Below are positions 11,091-20,678 of a stretch of DNA of 55,020 bases, piece after piece. A program made the position numbers and the translations under genes. Source of the DNA: Brachionus koreanus (taxonomy: Eukaryota > Rotifera > Eurotatoria > Ploima > Brachionidae); NCBI GenBank assembly GCA_016987375.1, contig PJRA01000401.1, positions 1,556,441 to 1,611,460 on the forward strand. Direction: 5' to 3'. Positions within the stretch are counted from its first letter, which is position 1; each line of letters begins with the position of its first letter. The notes under the pieces are model-generated. The model was not told the origin of the DNA. It was given only the letters and a program-made list of their open reading frames with translations, and ran no database searches.

Positions 11091-12650
11091 AAAAAATGAA
11101 AGCCGTAAAATTTCCTGAGGATTTTTCCATGTAGGTTAAACATTAGATGAAATTGAAAATAATGAATCAATCTTAGATTCAATTGTGGTTTGAAAAGTTT
11201 TTTTAATTTAATTAAGTTTAGAATATGCAAAATGGGTTTAGGGTTAAGCCCAAAATCTTTTAGAATAAATCGGTTGAAATAGTAGAGAATTTGTCTCATA
11301 AGATGAAAGATGTAATTCATTATTTTGTTGATGCTGTTTTTGAGCAGCTAATGTTTTTTCAACAAGTAATTCTTAATTTAATTATTAATAATTTAACATA
11401 ACAAGAGGATGTATTTCAAACTTCAACTCCAGTCCCCAGTCAGAGCTTCAGTTAAGATGGAAAAAGAAATTTGATTAATGACGAAAATAAAGAAGAAATT
11501 TAATGTCTTTGAGTAATTGATTAATAAAATTAATTAATGAAATAATGTTACTTTTTAAGGCGGCAAAAAGTCTGAACAATGGAACAAATTTTATGCTGAA
11601 TGTCTATTGAATGAAGAAATTCTACAGAAAATTTTTAAATCAAAATATTTTGGATCTAGAAGAAGATTTAAATAATTTGAATAGAGAAATCCAGAGATTA
11701 AGTGAAAAAATTACAAGTCTTGCCCATTTTTTAAAAGAATGTGAAGAAAACATAAAAGCTAGACATAAGGTTCACTATGATCCAAACAAATGCCATTTTT
11801 TCAATAAAGAAAGAAAAAAATAAAAAAAATATTATTCGACTAGTTTTTAAATAAAAGCAAAAAATGGATGCTTAAAACCTAGAAAACGAAAATAAAAGTT
11901 TACTTGACAAGATTAAGTCTTTTGAAGGTGAAAAATTCTTACATTAAAACAAGTTTTAAGCAAAAAAAAGAAAAGATTAGAAACAAATGTGAAATAGATG
12001 CTTTTGAAAAACCAATTGAAAATTGAAGAAGAACTATTGAAAATATTATTAAATATTAGGTGAGGAAATTTAATTAAAATCTTAAAAAAAATAAAAATTA
12101 GTTTTCATTGGAAACAAAAAAAGAAAAATAATATAAACAAAAAACTGACGGATGAAAAATCGAATATAATGAAAGAATTGAAGAAAAATCAAAAAGAAAA
12201 AGAAAAGGAAAAAAAAAGGTATTTTAAAGAAATTAATTTAAATAATTGAATTAAAAACTTCTGCAATAGCAACTTAATAGAAAAAATTGACGGATTGGAG
12301 TCCTAGAAGTCAAAATTAGAACAAATCGAGTAATTTTACCATTTTTAAAATTATTAATTAGAGTTTAATTATTTTTTAGCGAGAAAACTAAAGAAAATTT
12401 GGTTCTCACGAGTCTGTGAAGGCACAACTCGATTATTAAATGTAAATTTTTATTTAGAATATAAATTAAAAAATTTTTTTTTGTTAGCAACTGACCAAAA
12501 AATTGATGAATTGGAGTGCGAAAACTCAAAATAAAAAGAAAAAAAGTAATTTTATCTCATCTTTAAAATTAAAAAAGTTTATTTTATTTTTTTCTAGTTT
12601 TGATAAAGAAGATTTTGTCAATGTTCTTTCTTATGTTTAATTATTATTTT
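11091..12650 (+). pseudogene. decayed multi-exon coiled-coil gene
   Basis: Coding-like pieces occur behind apparent acceptors. 11554-11823 in two overlapping frames includes EEDLNNLNREIQRLSEKITS and ends HYDPNKCHFF, a heptad-rich coiled coil. Further lysine/glutamate-rich pieces lie at 11860-12240. Two similar short exon-like units at about 12280-12340 and 12490-12555 both begin with AAAAAATTGA, encode KIDxLE-type sequence and are followed by GTAATTTTA donors. Stops break every piece. Family unknown; it could be the 3' end of the preceding transposon or an independent gene. Confidence 0.35.
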
Positions 12651-13669
12651 TCAAAAAAATTTTATTTTAAAATTTTTCAAATTATTTTGAATTATTTTTT
12701 AAATTTACCTTTTGAATAAATAAAATTAAATAAAAAAAAATTTTTTTTTTTCTTTTATTATTTTTACAACAACACAATTTTATTTATTTTAATTCCTAAT
12801 TTATATTGAGTTTGATTTTGGAAATAAAATATTTATAAAAAATTATCTGTAGTTATATTTTCCTAAAAAAAAGGGTTACAAAATTAAAATTATGGCATTG
12901 TTTTATGCCTAAAAAAAGCATTTTTGTTTTCTTTAACTAGAGCTTTTTTTGATAAAAAATTCGAATTCGTCGTCAAAATTTTCCCAATGAAGGTTTTTGT
13001 CCGATAAACGAGGATTTTTAAAAAAAAATTAAATTAAATGTGTGCATCATCTTCGTCGTATGCACAATATTCATTCAAATTTTCAGCTGTTTAGCTCATT
13101 CCGTTCATGGACTTTTGCTGTGCAAAGACGGACTGACGGACATACGCGACAAACTTAATACCTAGATTTTTTTACTTTTTTTTTATATTAAAATCTAGGC
13201 AACCCTAACCCCTAACTCTAACCGGAGAACCTAAACCCAGACAAAATTTTTTTTGTTAATTATTTACTTAATTAACTCCATCTACTATATTTGTAAAATT
13301 AATGGGTTTAATTTTTATTGTTTTAAATATTTTTTTTCTTAGCTTCTAAACATGCATAAATTAATCAAAATTCTTGTTCTACATTCCAATAGCTACACAA
13401 TATGATGAAATACTTTTAAATAAGCATTACTTGGTAAAGTTAGTCATCTCTCTAAAATAGGTTTACCAGATAAATTTAGTCTTCTTTTTACATTTCTTTG
13501 CGCTAATTTTCTATAATTAATATCTTTTTGAAAATTTGTTTAATTAATCTATAATTGTTAATTTGAAGACAAAATTTTTTTTAAAGGCTTATTTTAAATA
13601 TTCTTGAATTAGTCTAACTAAATTAGTCAATAGAATAATTACAATCTTTAACAATCTTCTTTTGATGAA
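12651..13669. other. AT-rich spacer with old repeat fragment at 13020-13260
   Basis: No gene is seen. 13040-13165 is GC-richer than its surroundings and includes GACGGACTGACGGACATAC, a phrase typical of dispersed repeats in invertebrate genomes. 13199-13224 reads like degenerate CCCTAA units. 13240-13669 is plain AT-rich sequence. Confidence 0.35.
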
Positions 13670-14200
13670 ATGGGAAAATCTAAAAGAATAAAGAAAAAGA
13701 AAATCCATAAAAAATTTCGAAACCGAAATTCTTAGTCAAAGATGATCATTCAAGAATGTCTAATGCGGGTAATGAACTATTTTGACCAAGAATTGTAAAA
13801 AAGCTCAGTCTAAAAAAGGCAAGTTTAAAAAATTCCCACAAAAGCGTTCATGATTAATGGTCATCGCTGTCGGTCATGTCATCCAGAATCTATGTGGAAG
13901 ATAGTCAATAGAACAATTCTTACAAAAGAGTGCAAATTTATAAGTCTATGTTGGGAAATAATATGCAGTTAAATAAACTGTCTGATGGAAAATATTTATT
14001 TGCTAAAGACGCCAGAAATCAAAAAATAAGAATCCATTGCAACAATTAAGAAAGACAATGGCCTTTTTACATCTTTTTCAGACCAAATTAAAGAAAAAGA
14101 AAAAAATATTCTCCCTTTTACAGGAATTGACTTGGACTTAGTCGCAAACAAAGAAAGAGATTTAATAAGAATTTACAAATTGAAGCCAGTATTTGTATAA
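13670..14200 (+). pseudogene. unrecognised decayed gene
   Basis: Reading starts at an ATG followed by a lysine/arginine-rich opening (MGKSKRIKKKKIHKKF) and continues through several frames. A central piece reads NKLSDGKYLFAKDARNQK (about 13972-14025). After one frame change the last piece reads ESIATIKKDNGLFTSFSDQI onward and ends ..RIYKLKPVFV with TAA at 14198-14200. An alternative frame at 13850-13960 gives HRCRSCHPESMWKIVNRT, with a CxxC-like pair. At least three frame changes and several stops are needed. No family recognised. Confidence 0.35.
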
Positions 14201-14315
14201 AGTCTACAAATTTATCAATATGATGCTGATTGATAAACAACTTTTTTTTTTAATTATCTTTTCTTTCATTACGATGTATTTTTCAATTTTTTTATTATTA
14301 ATAAATTCTTGATTA

Positions 14316-14356
14316 CCAAAAACAAATAGTTTGTATTTGTTACTATTTGTTTTTGG
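14316..14356. repeat. perfect 15-bp hairpin
   Basis: CCAAAAACAAATAGT at 14316-14330 is exactly complementary to ACTATTTGTTTTTGG at 14342-14356, with an 11-nt loop. It stands alone in AT-rich DNA with no adjacent gene end. Confidence 0.7.
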
Positions 14357-14626
14357 TGTTTTTTTTCTTAAAGTTAGCCAAGCCTAGATCAGGTGCCACA
14401 GATTTTATGTAACCTTTTTTTTTTATTTACTACAAAATGGAATATCTCCTGGAACCTTTTGTTTTATTTACAAAGAAAAAACTAATAAAAATAGATACCG
14501 ATTTTGCTTCTAAAATAAGTTTCCCTAAAAGGTCCATTTATTATTATTGATAGAATTTTAATCATCTAGTTTCAAATATCTAAATAAAAGAAAATATTTT
14601 AATTGTTACTTTTATTTTTAAGAAAA

Positions 14627-14899
14627 TTAAAGAAAAATTTTATTCAATAGTCCAATGAAAAAAAAAAGTTCAATACGGCTGTGAGTTACATACGGCAAAG
14701 TTTCTTCCGACGAATTATTATTGTTCGATGAAAAATACAACCACTTTGATTGAATTGGATCATTATTTGATGATGCGTTTTCAAAGCTCTCTCTAAAGGT
14801 CTGACATGTTTGGTAAGTCGTTGATTGATTTTGATCTTTAACATACTTATGCATGAATTCATTGAGAAGCTTTTCATCATCAATTGAATTTTGGCTCAT
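14627..14899 (-). CDS. small ORF or first exon, unrecognised
   Basis: A 90-codon minus-strand frame from ATG at 14897-14899 begins MSQNSIDDEKLLNEFMHKYV and is rich in S, N, Q and E. A possible donor (GCC|GTATGTAAC, about 14687-14698 on the complement) lies after residue 69, so only the first two thirds might be coding. No downstream exon or domain is recognised. Codon use looks acceptable, but the ORF is short and could be chance. Confidence 0.25.
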   Translation of the reverse strand: MSQNSIDDEKLLNEFMHKYVKDQNQSTTYQTCQTFRESFENASSNNDPIQSKWLYFSSNNNNSSEETLPYVTHSRIELFFFIGLLNKIFL

Positions 14900-15499
14900 T
14901 TTATTAAATTTCTTGCCTTAATTATTCAAATGTTTTAAAAAAACAAGTCATTTTTTTAGCTATTTATACCAAGATTTCAGAATAAGAAATTTAATAACAA
15001 AGATAAATATTAATTTAGATTAAAAACTTAAGATAAATTAAAACAGTGCTTTTATAAAATGTACAGAATCGACTAAATTACGTAAAATTATCTAATTTTA
15101 CATTATTTTTGGTAAGCTTACATTAATATTAATTGGTAAGAACATGTAATTTTACGTTAGATTACATTAAATTACTTAATTTTGGTGAAATCATCTCAAA
15201 ATGCTTAAGGCTAAAAAATCAGGTTTTTTAAAAGAAAAATTTAAAAATTGAATATTTTTCAATAAAATTGAAATAATTTTTTTTTAAAAAAATAATAAAA
15301 ATAAAATATAGCTTACCATTTTCTTTTACATTATATATCCACTACCTTTAGTTAAAATTAAATTGAAAATTTTATATATTAAAATATAATTTATAATTTT
15401 AATATATAATTTATATATATTAAAATTTATTTTACATACTTTTTTTAATCTCCTAATGTATTTTTGACATTTTTCATTCGTCAAACTTTTCTGAAACAA

Positions 15500-15780
15500 T
15501 AAATATTATCTACAATTTCCGACTTAGTTTTACAACGAAGTTTCTGATAAAAAGTTTCATCTCATGCCAAACCATCTCAATTGGATTTAAGTCTGGAGAT
15601 CTTGATTGTGCACGAATCTTTTAAATTTTTTATTTTTGTTTTCTCTATAATATATTACCCATTTGATACAGTTCTTTTTCAAAAATGACATTCAAACATT
15701 CAAAAGATGTGTGTTTCGAATCATTTTCCTGATGAAGTACGAAATTTAACTCGTATTTAAGTAGTCCAAAAACTAACAAA
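15500..15780 (-). pseudogene. Tc1/mariner transposase remnant
   Basis: On the minus strand, one piece reads FVLHQENDSKHTS (about 15705-15745), matching the QDNxPxHxS block around the second catalytic Asp, here replaced by Glu. A second piece, in another frame after a stop, reads SRSPDLNPIEMVWHEMKLFI (about 15545-15605), the signature around the third catalytic residue. The N-terminal helix-turn-helix part is not recognisable and no TIRs were found. A short decayed fragment. Confidence 0.75.
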
Positions 15781-15978
15781 AAGTCAGTTAAAATCTGCAA
15801 ATGAAGTCGAGTCAATGTATTTTTGGAAATAAAAAATTTATAATTTATTATAATTTTATAACAGTTGCAAAAAAAAAAAAGAAGAAAAAAATTTTATTGG
15901 ATAAAATGAAACACACAACATGAGAAAAAGCATTTTAAGTTTGCGGTTTTTTTCTTTAATTATTCAATAAAAAATAAG

Positions 15979-16788
15979 CTATTCAAAATAAAAAAAGTCA
16001 TCAATGCGCAATCTTCTAAGAAGAAGTTGATCCAACGTTTTTTGTTTTTCGTTCGACGCTTTAAAATATTGGAGTGTTGTCTCATCATTGAGTTTTTCGA
16101 GGCCTAAAAAAAACATTTTATTTTTTTGTTTAAATAGACAATCAATAATTGAAGACTATTGTTTACCTTGTAAATTGAAAATGTTTATAACGACATAAAG
16201 TCTTTGAAATTGATGTAGATTTGAACAGAATGCATGAATATACGGCGTTATATGTGTTTTAAGATATATTCTCTGAAACAAATTAATCCAATCATTTGTT
16301 CTCATTTGTGTTGTATCTGGACTAAGTGAGTTTTCTCTCAAATCATTATAAATTGACATAAAATCCTTCCACAATTTTTCGACCAATTCACTTTTGCAAA
16401 TTTTTTTAAATTCTTGTGATGTTTTGATTAATTTAAATATTTTCATTTTATTCGGCCCGGTGAAACTTGTGAAACTACAAACTTCACCATCTGTTATTGT
16501 CGAGTATGGATCGACTCGAATTTTGCATTTCGTATTTAAAAACTCAAAATATTTTTTGAGGTATAAATGTGGTTTTATGTTTATTTTAATGCTTGTTCCG
16601 ATTTCGTCAACCAAACAAATCGCATTGATAAAAAGCCAAAGTAATACGTCGGTTACTCTTAGGAATAAATGAAGAGTATCAATCACGCTTCTGTTGTATT
16701 CAAAACTGGAAATTAGTCTTTGTTTTTTGTAGCCCAGATTATTTTTCTCTCGTTTACCTATTTTTCTAAAAAATCTACTTGAAGTTTG
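15979..16788 (-). pseudogene. spliced transposon-derived gene, 3' exons
   Basis: Exon A (about 16788 to 16167) is open and includes NLGYKKQRLISSFEYNRSVI and IDTLHLFLRVTDVLLWLFIN, then ..THITPYIHAFCSNLHQFQRL. It ends at a good donor (CAAG|GTAAAC). The intron is 63 nt (16166-16104, TTTTAG acceptor), and exon B (16103-15979) continues in frame as QGLEKLNDETTLQYFKASNE to TAG at 15979-15981. This order (IDTLHLFLR...PYxHxF...QGLEKLND) is familiar to me from repeated uncharacterised transposon-associated proteins of invertebrates; I cannot name the superfamily. The two exons are uninterrupted, unusually good for this region. The upstream exons are not found, so the gene is at least 5'-incomplete. 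Confidence 0.55.
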
Positions 16789-16839
16789 TCATATTAAATC
16801 ATATCGTTAAAACATGAAATTTTTGCTACATACTGTACT

Positions 16840-17123
16840 ATTAACTAAATTTTGGGATGTAACAGCATTTTTTTTACCCGCTCAATCAAAAATCATTGAA
16901 AAATTAAAGATTTTAAGATGAAATCTTGAAGATAGTTATAAAAATTTAACACCATTTTTTTGTCTATATATCTCTTAAATGGTTTTTCACAAGTTTCTAA
17001 ATTTGTTCCTATGTATGAATATTTTAAAATGAAATTGGATTTTTGGAAATCTGATGAACAATACCAAAGATAAAAAAAAATAGCATAAAAATAGGCGTCA
17101 AATTAACACCGGTTCTTTGAATG
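16840..17123. repeat. dispersed repeat, copy 1 (second copy near 53.1 kb)
   Basis: The stretch around 17030-17120 (AAATTGGATTTTTGG, then CCAAAGATA, GCATAA and AGGCGTCAA) recurs with point changes at about 53120-53200. Both are single degenerate copies of a noncoding repeat lying beside other repeat DNA. Confidence 0.55.
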
Positions 17124-17617
17124 ATAAATTTTTAATGATTTAAATTGTATTTTTGATTTCAGCTTTTGATCTAAATTTTGGGCTATATTTCGATTATTGA
17201 AAAAATGTCAAACAAAATTAGTAGCTAAATTAGATAATTAATCAAATAAATTAAACTCTGTCTAGTGATGATAAAAATTCTTTGTAATTTTTTTATTTCT
17301 AAAGAAAATGTCGAGATTTTTTGTAACAATATCGATAAGCGTTACCTCGAAACGCTTAGAGCTACTATCAAGCTCCGCATCCATTACGAGCTCTTTCCAT
17401 TTTTTTTTTAAATTTATAAAATTTTTTTCAATTTTATTTTAATTTTATTTTATCTTTTTAGTGAGCTAAAAAGATTCTAACCCTTGAACAATTATCTACC
17501 TTTCTAATTAAGCTACTAATTTTGTTAGACATTTTTTCAATAATGACATTATAGTCCCAAAATTTAAATCATAAGCTGAAATCAAAAATAGTATTTAAAT
17601 CATTAAAAATTTGTAAA
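17124..17617. mobile_element. MITE-like element with ~125-bp terminal inverted repeats
   Basis: 17124-17250 (starting GATAAATTTTTAATGATTT) is the imperfect reverse complement of about 17495-17617. Shared blocks include ATTTTTGATTTCAGCTT, AAATTTTGGG and AAAAATGTCNAACAAAATTA. The ~240-bp middle holds no ORF. Its core (17325-17395) is GC-richer and has a local hairpin (AAGCGTT..AAACGCTT). The element sits just upstream of the uS14m gene. Confidence 0.7.
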
Positions 17618-17767
17618 GAGCTAAACTAGATAATGTTTTATATTTTATTTGCTTAAAATAGCATATTAATAAAATGTTATGTTTATTATTTAATTTTAAT
17701 TTGTTAGAAAAATTATAAATACATATGAATAAAACTAGCTTTTTTTCTAATATTAAAAAATTCTGAA

Positions 17768-18424
17768 ATGTTTCAGAGTACTCTAAGTGGTTATCTGCGT
17801 TCCGCATTTATGAAAACATGCTCTAGCATCACAAATTGTCAAGTAAACAAACCAACTCTAAGTACTTTTACTTTAAACCCAGGTTTAAAACTATCATCGC
17901 TGCCCAGAAACTCATTAATAAACAACTCAAATTTGCTAAAGCAAAATGATTTGAATCAATCGATCCAAGTGAGACACAACTGGGGCTACAAAGGACGCAT
18001 GATGCTTAAGGATATTAAAAGAAGAGAATTACTGAAAAAATATGCACCTGTTCGAATTCGCTTACAAACACTGCGTGCCAACACAATCCTTCCTAAAGCT
18101 TTCAGAAAAGCTGCCGAAGAGCAACTTCAAAAGTTGACCAAACATTCAACCATTTCGTTCATAAACAACCGATGTCAATTTACTTCCAAAGCAGCCAGTT
18201 GTTTGAATAGATGGAGACTATCACGACATATTTGGAGAGATTTGGTCGATTACAATCAAATGTCTGGAGTAACAAGAGCTACTTGGGGAACACCAACAAG
18301 AAATGCAGTTCATTTTACATTCAAAAAAGCGAGAAAAAGTTGGTTCAATTACGATGGCTATAGAGACATTTCATTCATCGACCGAAATGGACAAATACAT
18401 AAACACAGATTTAAATTGAACTAA
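17768..18424 (+). CDS. MRPS14: mitochondrial small-subunit ribosomal protein uS14m
   Basis: A 218-residue single-exon ORF. Residues 103-173 align with MRPS14: RANTILPKAFRKAAEEQ, then NNRCQFTSKAASCLNRWRL and SRHIWRDLVDYNQ, closing with SGVTRATW. It binds 18S-like mitochondrial rRNA in the head of the mitoribosome small subunit. The first ~70 residues are basic and S/T/N-rich with few acids, as expected of a mitochondrial targeting region. The human and fly proteins are about 128 aa and end at ATW. Here 45 more residues follow (GTPTRNAVHFTFKKARKSWF onward), and the N terminus is also long. The stop is followed by AATAAA at 18434-18439. The next gene starts 193 nt downstream on the same strand. 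Confidence 0.9.
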   Translation: MFQSTLSGYLRSAFMKTCSSITNCQVNKPTLSTFTLNPGLKLSSLPRNSLINNSNLLKQNDLNQSIQVRHNWGYKGRMMLKDIKRRELLKKYAPVRIRLQTLRANTILPKAFRKAAEEQLQKLTKHSTISFINNRCQFTSKAASCLNRWRLSRHIWRDLVDYNQMSGVTRATWGTPTRNAVHFTFKKARKSWFNYDGYRDISFIDRNGQIHKHRFKLN

Positions 18425-18617
18425 ACTTTTTTGAATAAATATTTAATTGAATATAAAAAATATAAATAAATTTCATTATATCAGCTCTATCTATCAATTT
18501 AAAGAAATAAATTGTCAACTTTAAAACTTTAACATACCATAGAAACCATATAAAATCCTAATAATAAAAATTATTAATTTTGCTTATATTTTTTGTTACA
18601 AAAATTTAGAAAAACAA

Positions 18618-20678
18618 ATGTTTTTGCATAATTTAGTAAACAAGCCATATTTGTTCTATGGGGAATATTTGATCAGAGCAAGGCTGTTTGAGCATAATCG
18701 TGATCGCCATTTTTTCTGCTTTGACGAGCATTCAGCTAACCGATGTCAAAAATTTTTGCCAAAATTTAATGTCGATTCAATTTTGAATATAAAAAAAGTT
18801 ATATTTGCTACAAAATTTGTTCGCTTGAAGTCAAATCGTTTTGATCGATTTGAAAAAGTGAAAATTTACAAAAATAAAAAATTTGTCTTTGAAAAAAAAA
18901 TTAGAATAAAGCTAAAAAAAACTGGTTCAACAGTAAACAAAGATTTAAAAGAGAAAAAAATACAATTTTATGCCCAAAAAAATGAATACACAATGAACAA
19001 ATTATGGAATGCTGATGCATCAGAAAAGAGAAGAAAAAATCCAATTTTAGAAGAAAAATTAGAAAATTTTGATTCAGTTTGGCCTGAACCTGCTGAAAAG
19101 CTACGAAAAATTAGTCCTAGACACAGTTTAAATTTCAAAATTTCAGCTGAGTCAATAAATAATCAGTTAAAAAAAAGTTCTCTTGCTTTTGATCGTGATA
19201 ATAGTGAAACAGATCAATTTTTGGAAGAGTTTGATGAGTCAAAAATAAATTTTTTTGAGTCGCGTGTTTCTGATCCCAATTCAATTTTAAGCTCAAAATC
19301 TTTAAAATCTATAAGAAAATCATCCTTTCTTTCGACAACATCAAATAAAGATTTTTTTCAAGAAAAAAAACTTTCTTTTTTTGAAAAATTGAGTTCAGAG
19401 GAAAGTAATGAAAATTTTTCAAAAAATTTTTCTATACAAACAAGTAATTCCGTCGATTTTAACTTAATAAACAAAGAAGATTTGAAAATTGATAGTAAAT
19501 TAGAAAAAAATTTTAAAAAAAATTCAATTTTGTCTACAAATTCCACCGATCAATTTAAAAATGAGACTAAGAAGATGTCTTCTGATATAATTGAAATTGC
19601 TGAACTAACTAAAGTCGATTCAAAGAGCAAAATCCTGGTGAAAAAAAGCAATCCTGACTTTGATAAAAAATCAGAATTGGTAACAAATTTGAAAGAAAAA
19701 AAAGAAAATAAGATTATCGAAGAAAAAATTGAAAATTTTAAAGAGGAGGCAGATGCAAAAAATTTGCCATCAAAATCTGAGATGAGAGAGTCGAAAATTT
19801 GCATCATTAAACCACGCTTGCCCGAAGCAATTTTCAAAGATCAAGTCCAATATTCTCATAAAAAGAAAAAGAGTCTGGCTAAGCTTATTAAAACTCTAAG
19901 TAATGAACAAACAGAGAATGAAATAAATACAAATCAGCTTACTACAAATAGTGAAAATAATATTTTAACTAAAGCAAACGAAAATGATACAGAAAAAAAT
20001 ATTAAAATGAATGATATATCGAAAATAAATGATAAAGCAGAGCTATTTGAGACTAATGATTATAGTAAAAAAAATTCAAAAAACTCTACTGAATTTAAAT
20101 TTGAAAAAATGGAAAAAAACTTAAATCAAGAAAGAGTTGTTAAAAATTTTGAGTCTTTTGGAGCGATTAATGAGAATGAAAAAAATAATGATTCAAATAA
20201 AACTTACAATGAAGATGATAAAGTTAAAATAGAAGATGAGCCAAAAAAGCCTATTAAATTCATTCCCAAAAATTTTTCACTTGACTTTGATTTGAATATT
20301 ACAAGAGCTTTTACATTTAGTTATTTTACACTGCCAAAACAATACGAAAATTTAAATAGAAAAATTTTGATTTTCAAACAAAACTATGATTTGATCAAAC
20401 GTTTTATCAAAAATGGAAAGGATAAATCTTTATCTCAAACTAATGACAAATTTAAAACAGAAAATGAGCAAATGGTGTTTTTAGAGGATTATTTCAAAAA
20501 ATTAAATGTTTTTAGAAACAAAATGAGTCCCATTAAAGTTGAGACTGAGACGGTCAATCTTTTAAATAAAATTCTTGATGATATACTGAAAAAATTACAA
20601 TACTGTGACAGTTCATTTGTTTATGGACAATTCTGTCAAAGTGAAAGCTTAATAATGAATCAACTAGCAGTTAACTAA
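18618..20678 (+). CDS. unrecognised 686-residue K/E/N/S-rich protein
   Basis: A single uninterrupted ORF of 686 codons. Residues 1-105 look globular and basic (MFLHNLVNKPYLFYGEYLIR onward, aromatic-rich). Residues about 106-555 are low-complexity, dominated by K, E, N, S and D, and probably disordered. Residues about 560-686 look structured again (FSYFTLPKQYENLNRKILIF, later FRNKMSPIKVETETVNLLNK), mostly helical. There is no signal peptide or membrane segment. A T-rich acceptor (ACAAAAATTTAG at 18599-18610) lies 7 nt before the ATG, which could be a 5'-UTR intron end or a trans-splice site. AATAAA at 20705-20710. Length of the open frame in AT-rich DNA argues it is real and maintained. No family recognised. 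Confidence 0.8.
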   Translation: MFLHNLVNKPYLFYGEYLIRARLFEHNRDRHFFCFDEHSANRCQKFLPKFNVDSILNIKKVIFATKFVRLKSNRFDRFEKVKIYKNKKFVFEKKIRIKLKKTGSTVNKDLKEKKIQFYAQKNEYTMNKLWNADASEKRRKNPILEEKLENFDSVWPEPAEKLRKISPRHSLNFKISAESINNQLKKSSLAFDRDNSETDQFLEEFDESKINFFESRVSDPNSILSSKSLKSIRKSSFLSTTSNKDFFQEKKLSFFEKLSSEESNENFSKNFSIQTSNSVDFNLINKEDLKIDSKLEKNFKKNSILSTNSTDQFKNETKKMSSDIIEIAELTKVDSKSKILVKKSNPDFDKKSELVTNLKEKKENKIIEEKIENFKEEADAKNLPSKSEMRESKICIIKPRLPEAIFKDQVQYSHKKKKSLAKLIKTLSNEQTENEINTNQLTTNSENNILTKANENDTEKNIKMNDISKINDKAELFETNDYSKKNSKNSTEFKFEKMEKNLNQERVVKNFESFGAINENEKNNDSNKTYNEDDKVKIEDEPKKPIKFIPKNFSLDFDLNITRAFTFSYFTLPKQYENLNRKILIFKQNYDLIKRFIKNGKDKSLSQTNDKFKTENEQMVFLEDYFKKLNVFRNKMSPIKVETETVNLLNKILDDILKKLQYCDSSFVYGQFCQSESLIMNQLAVN

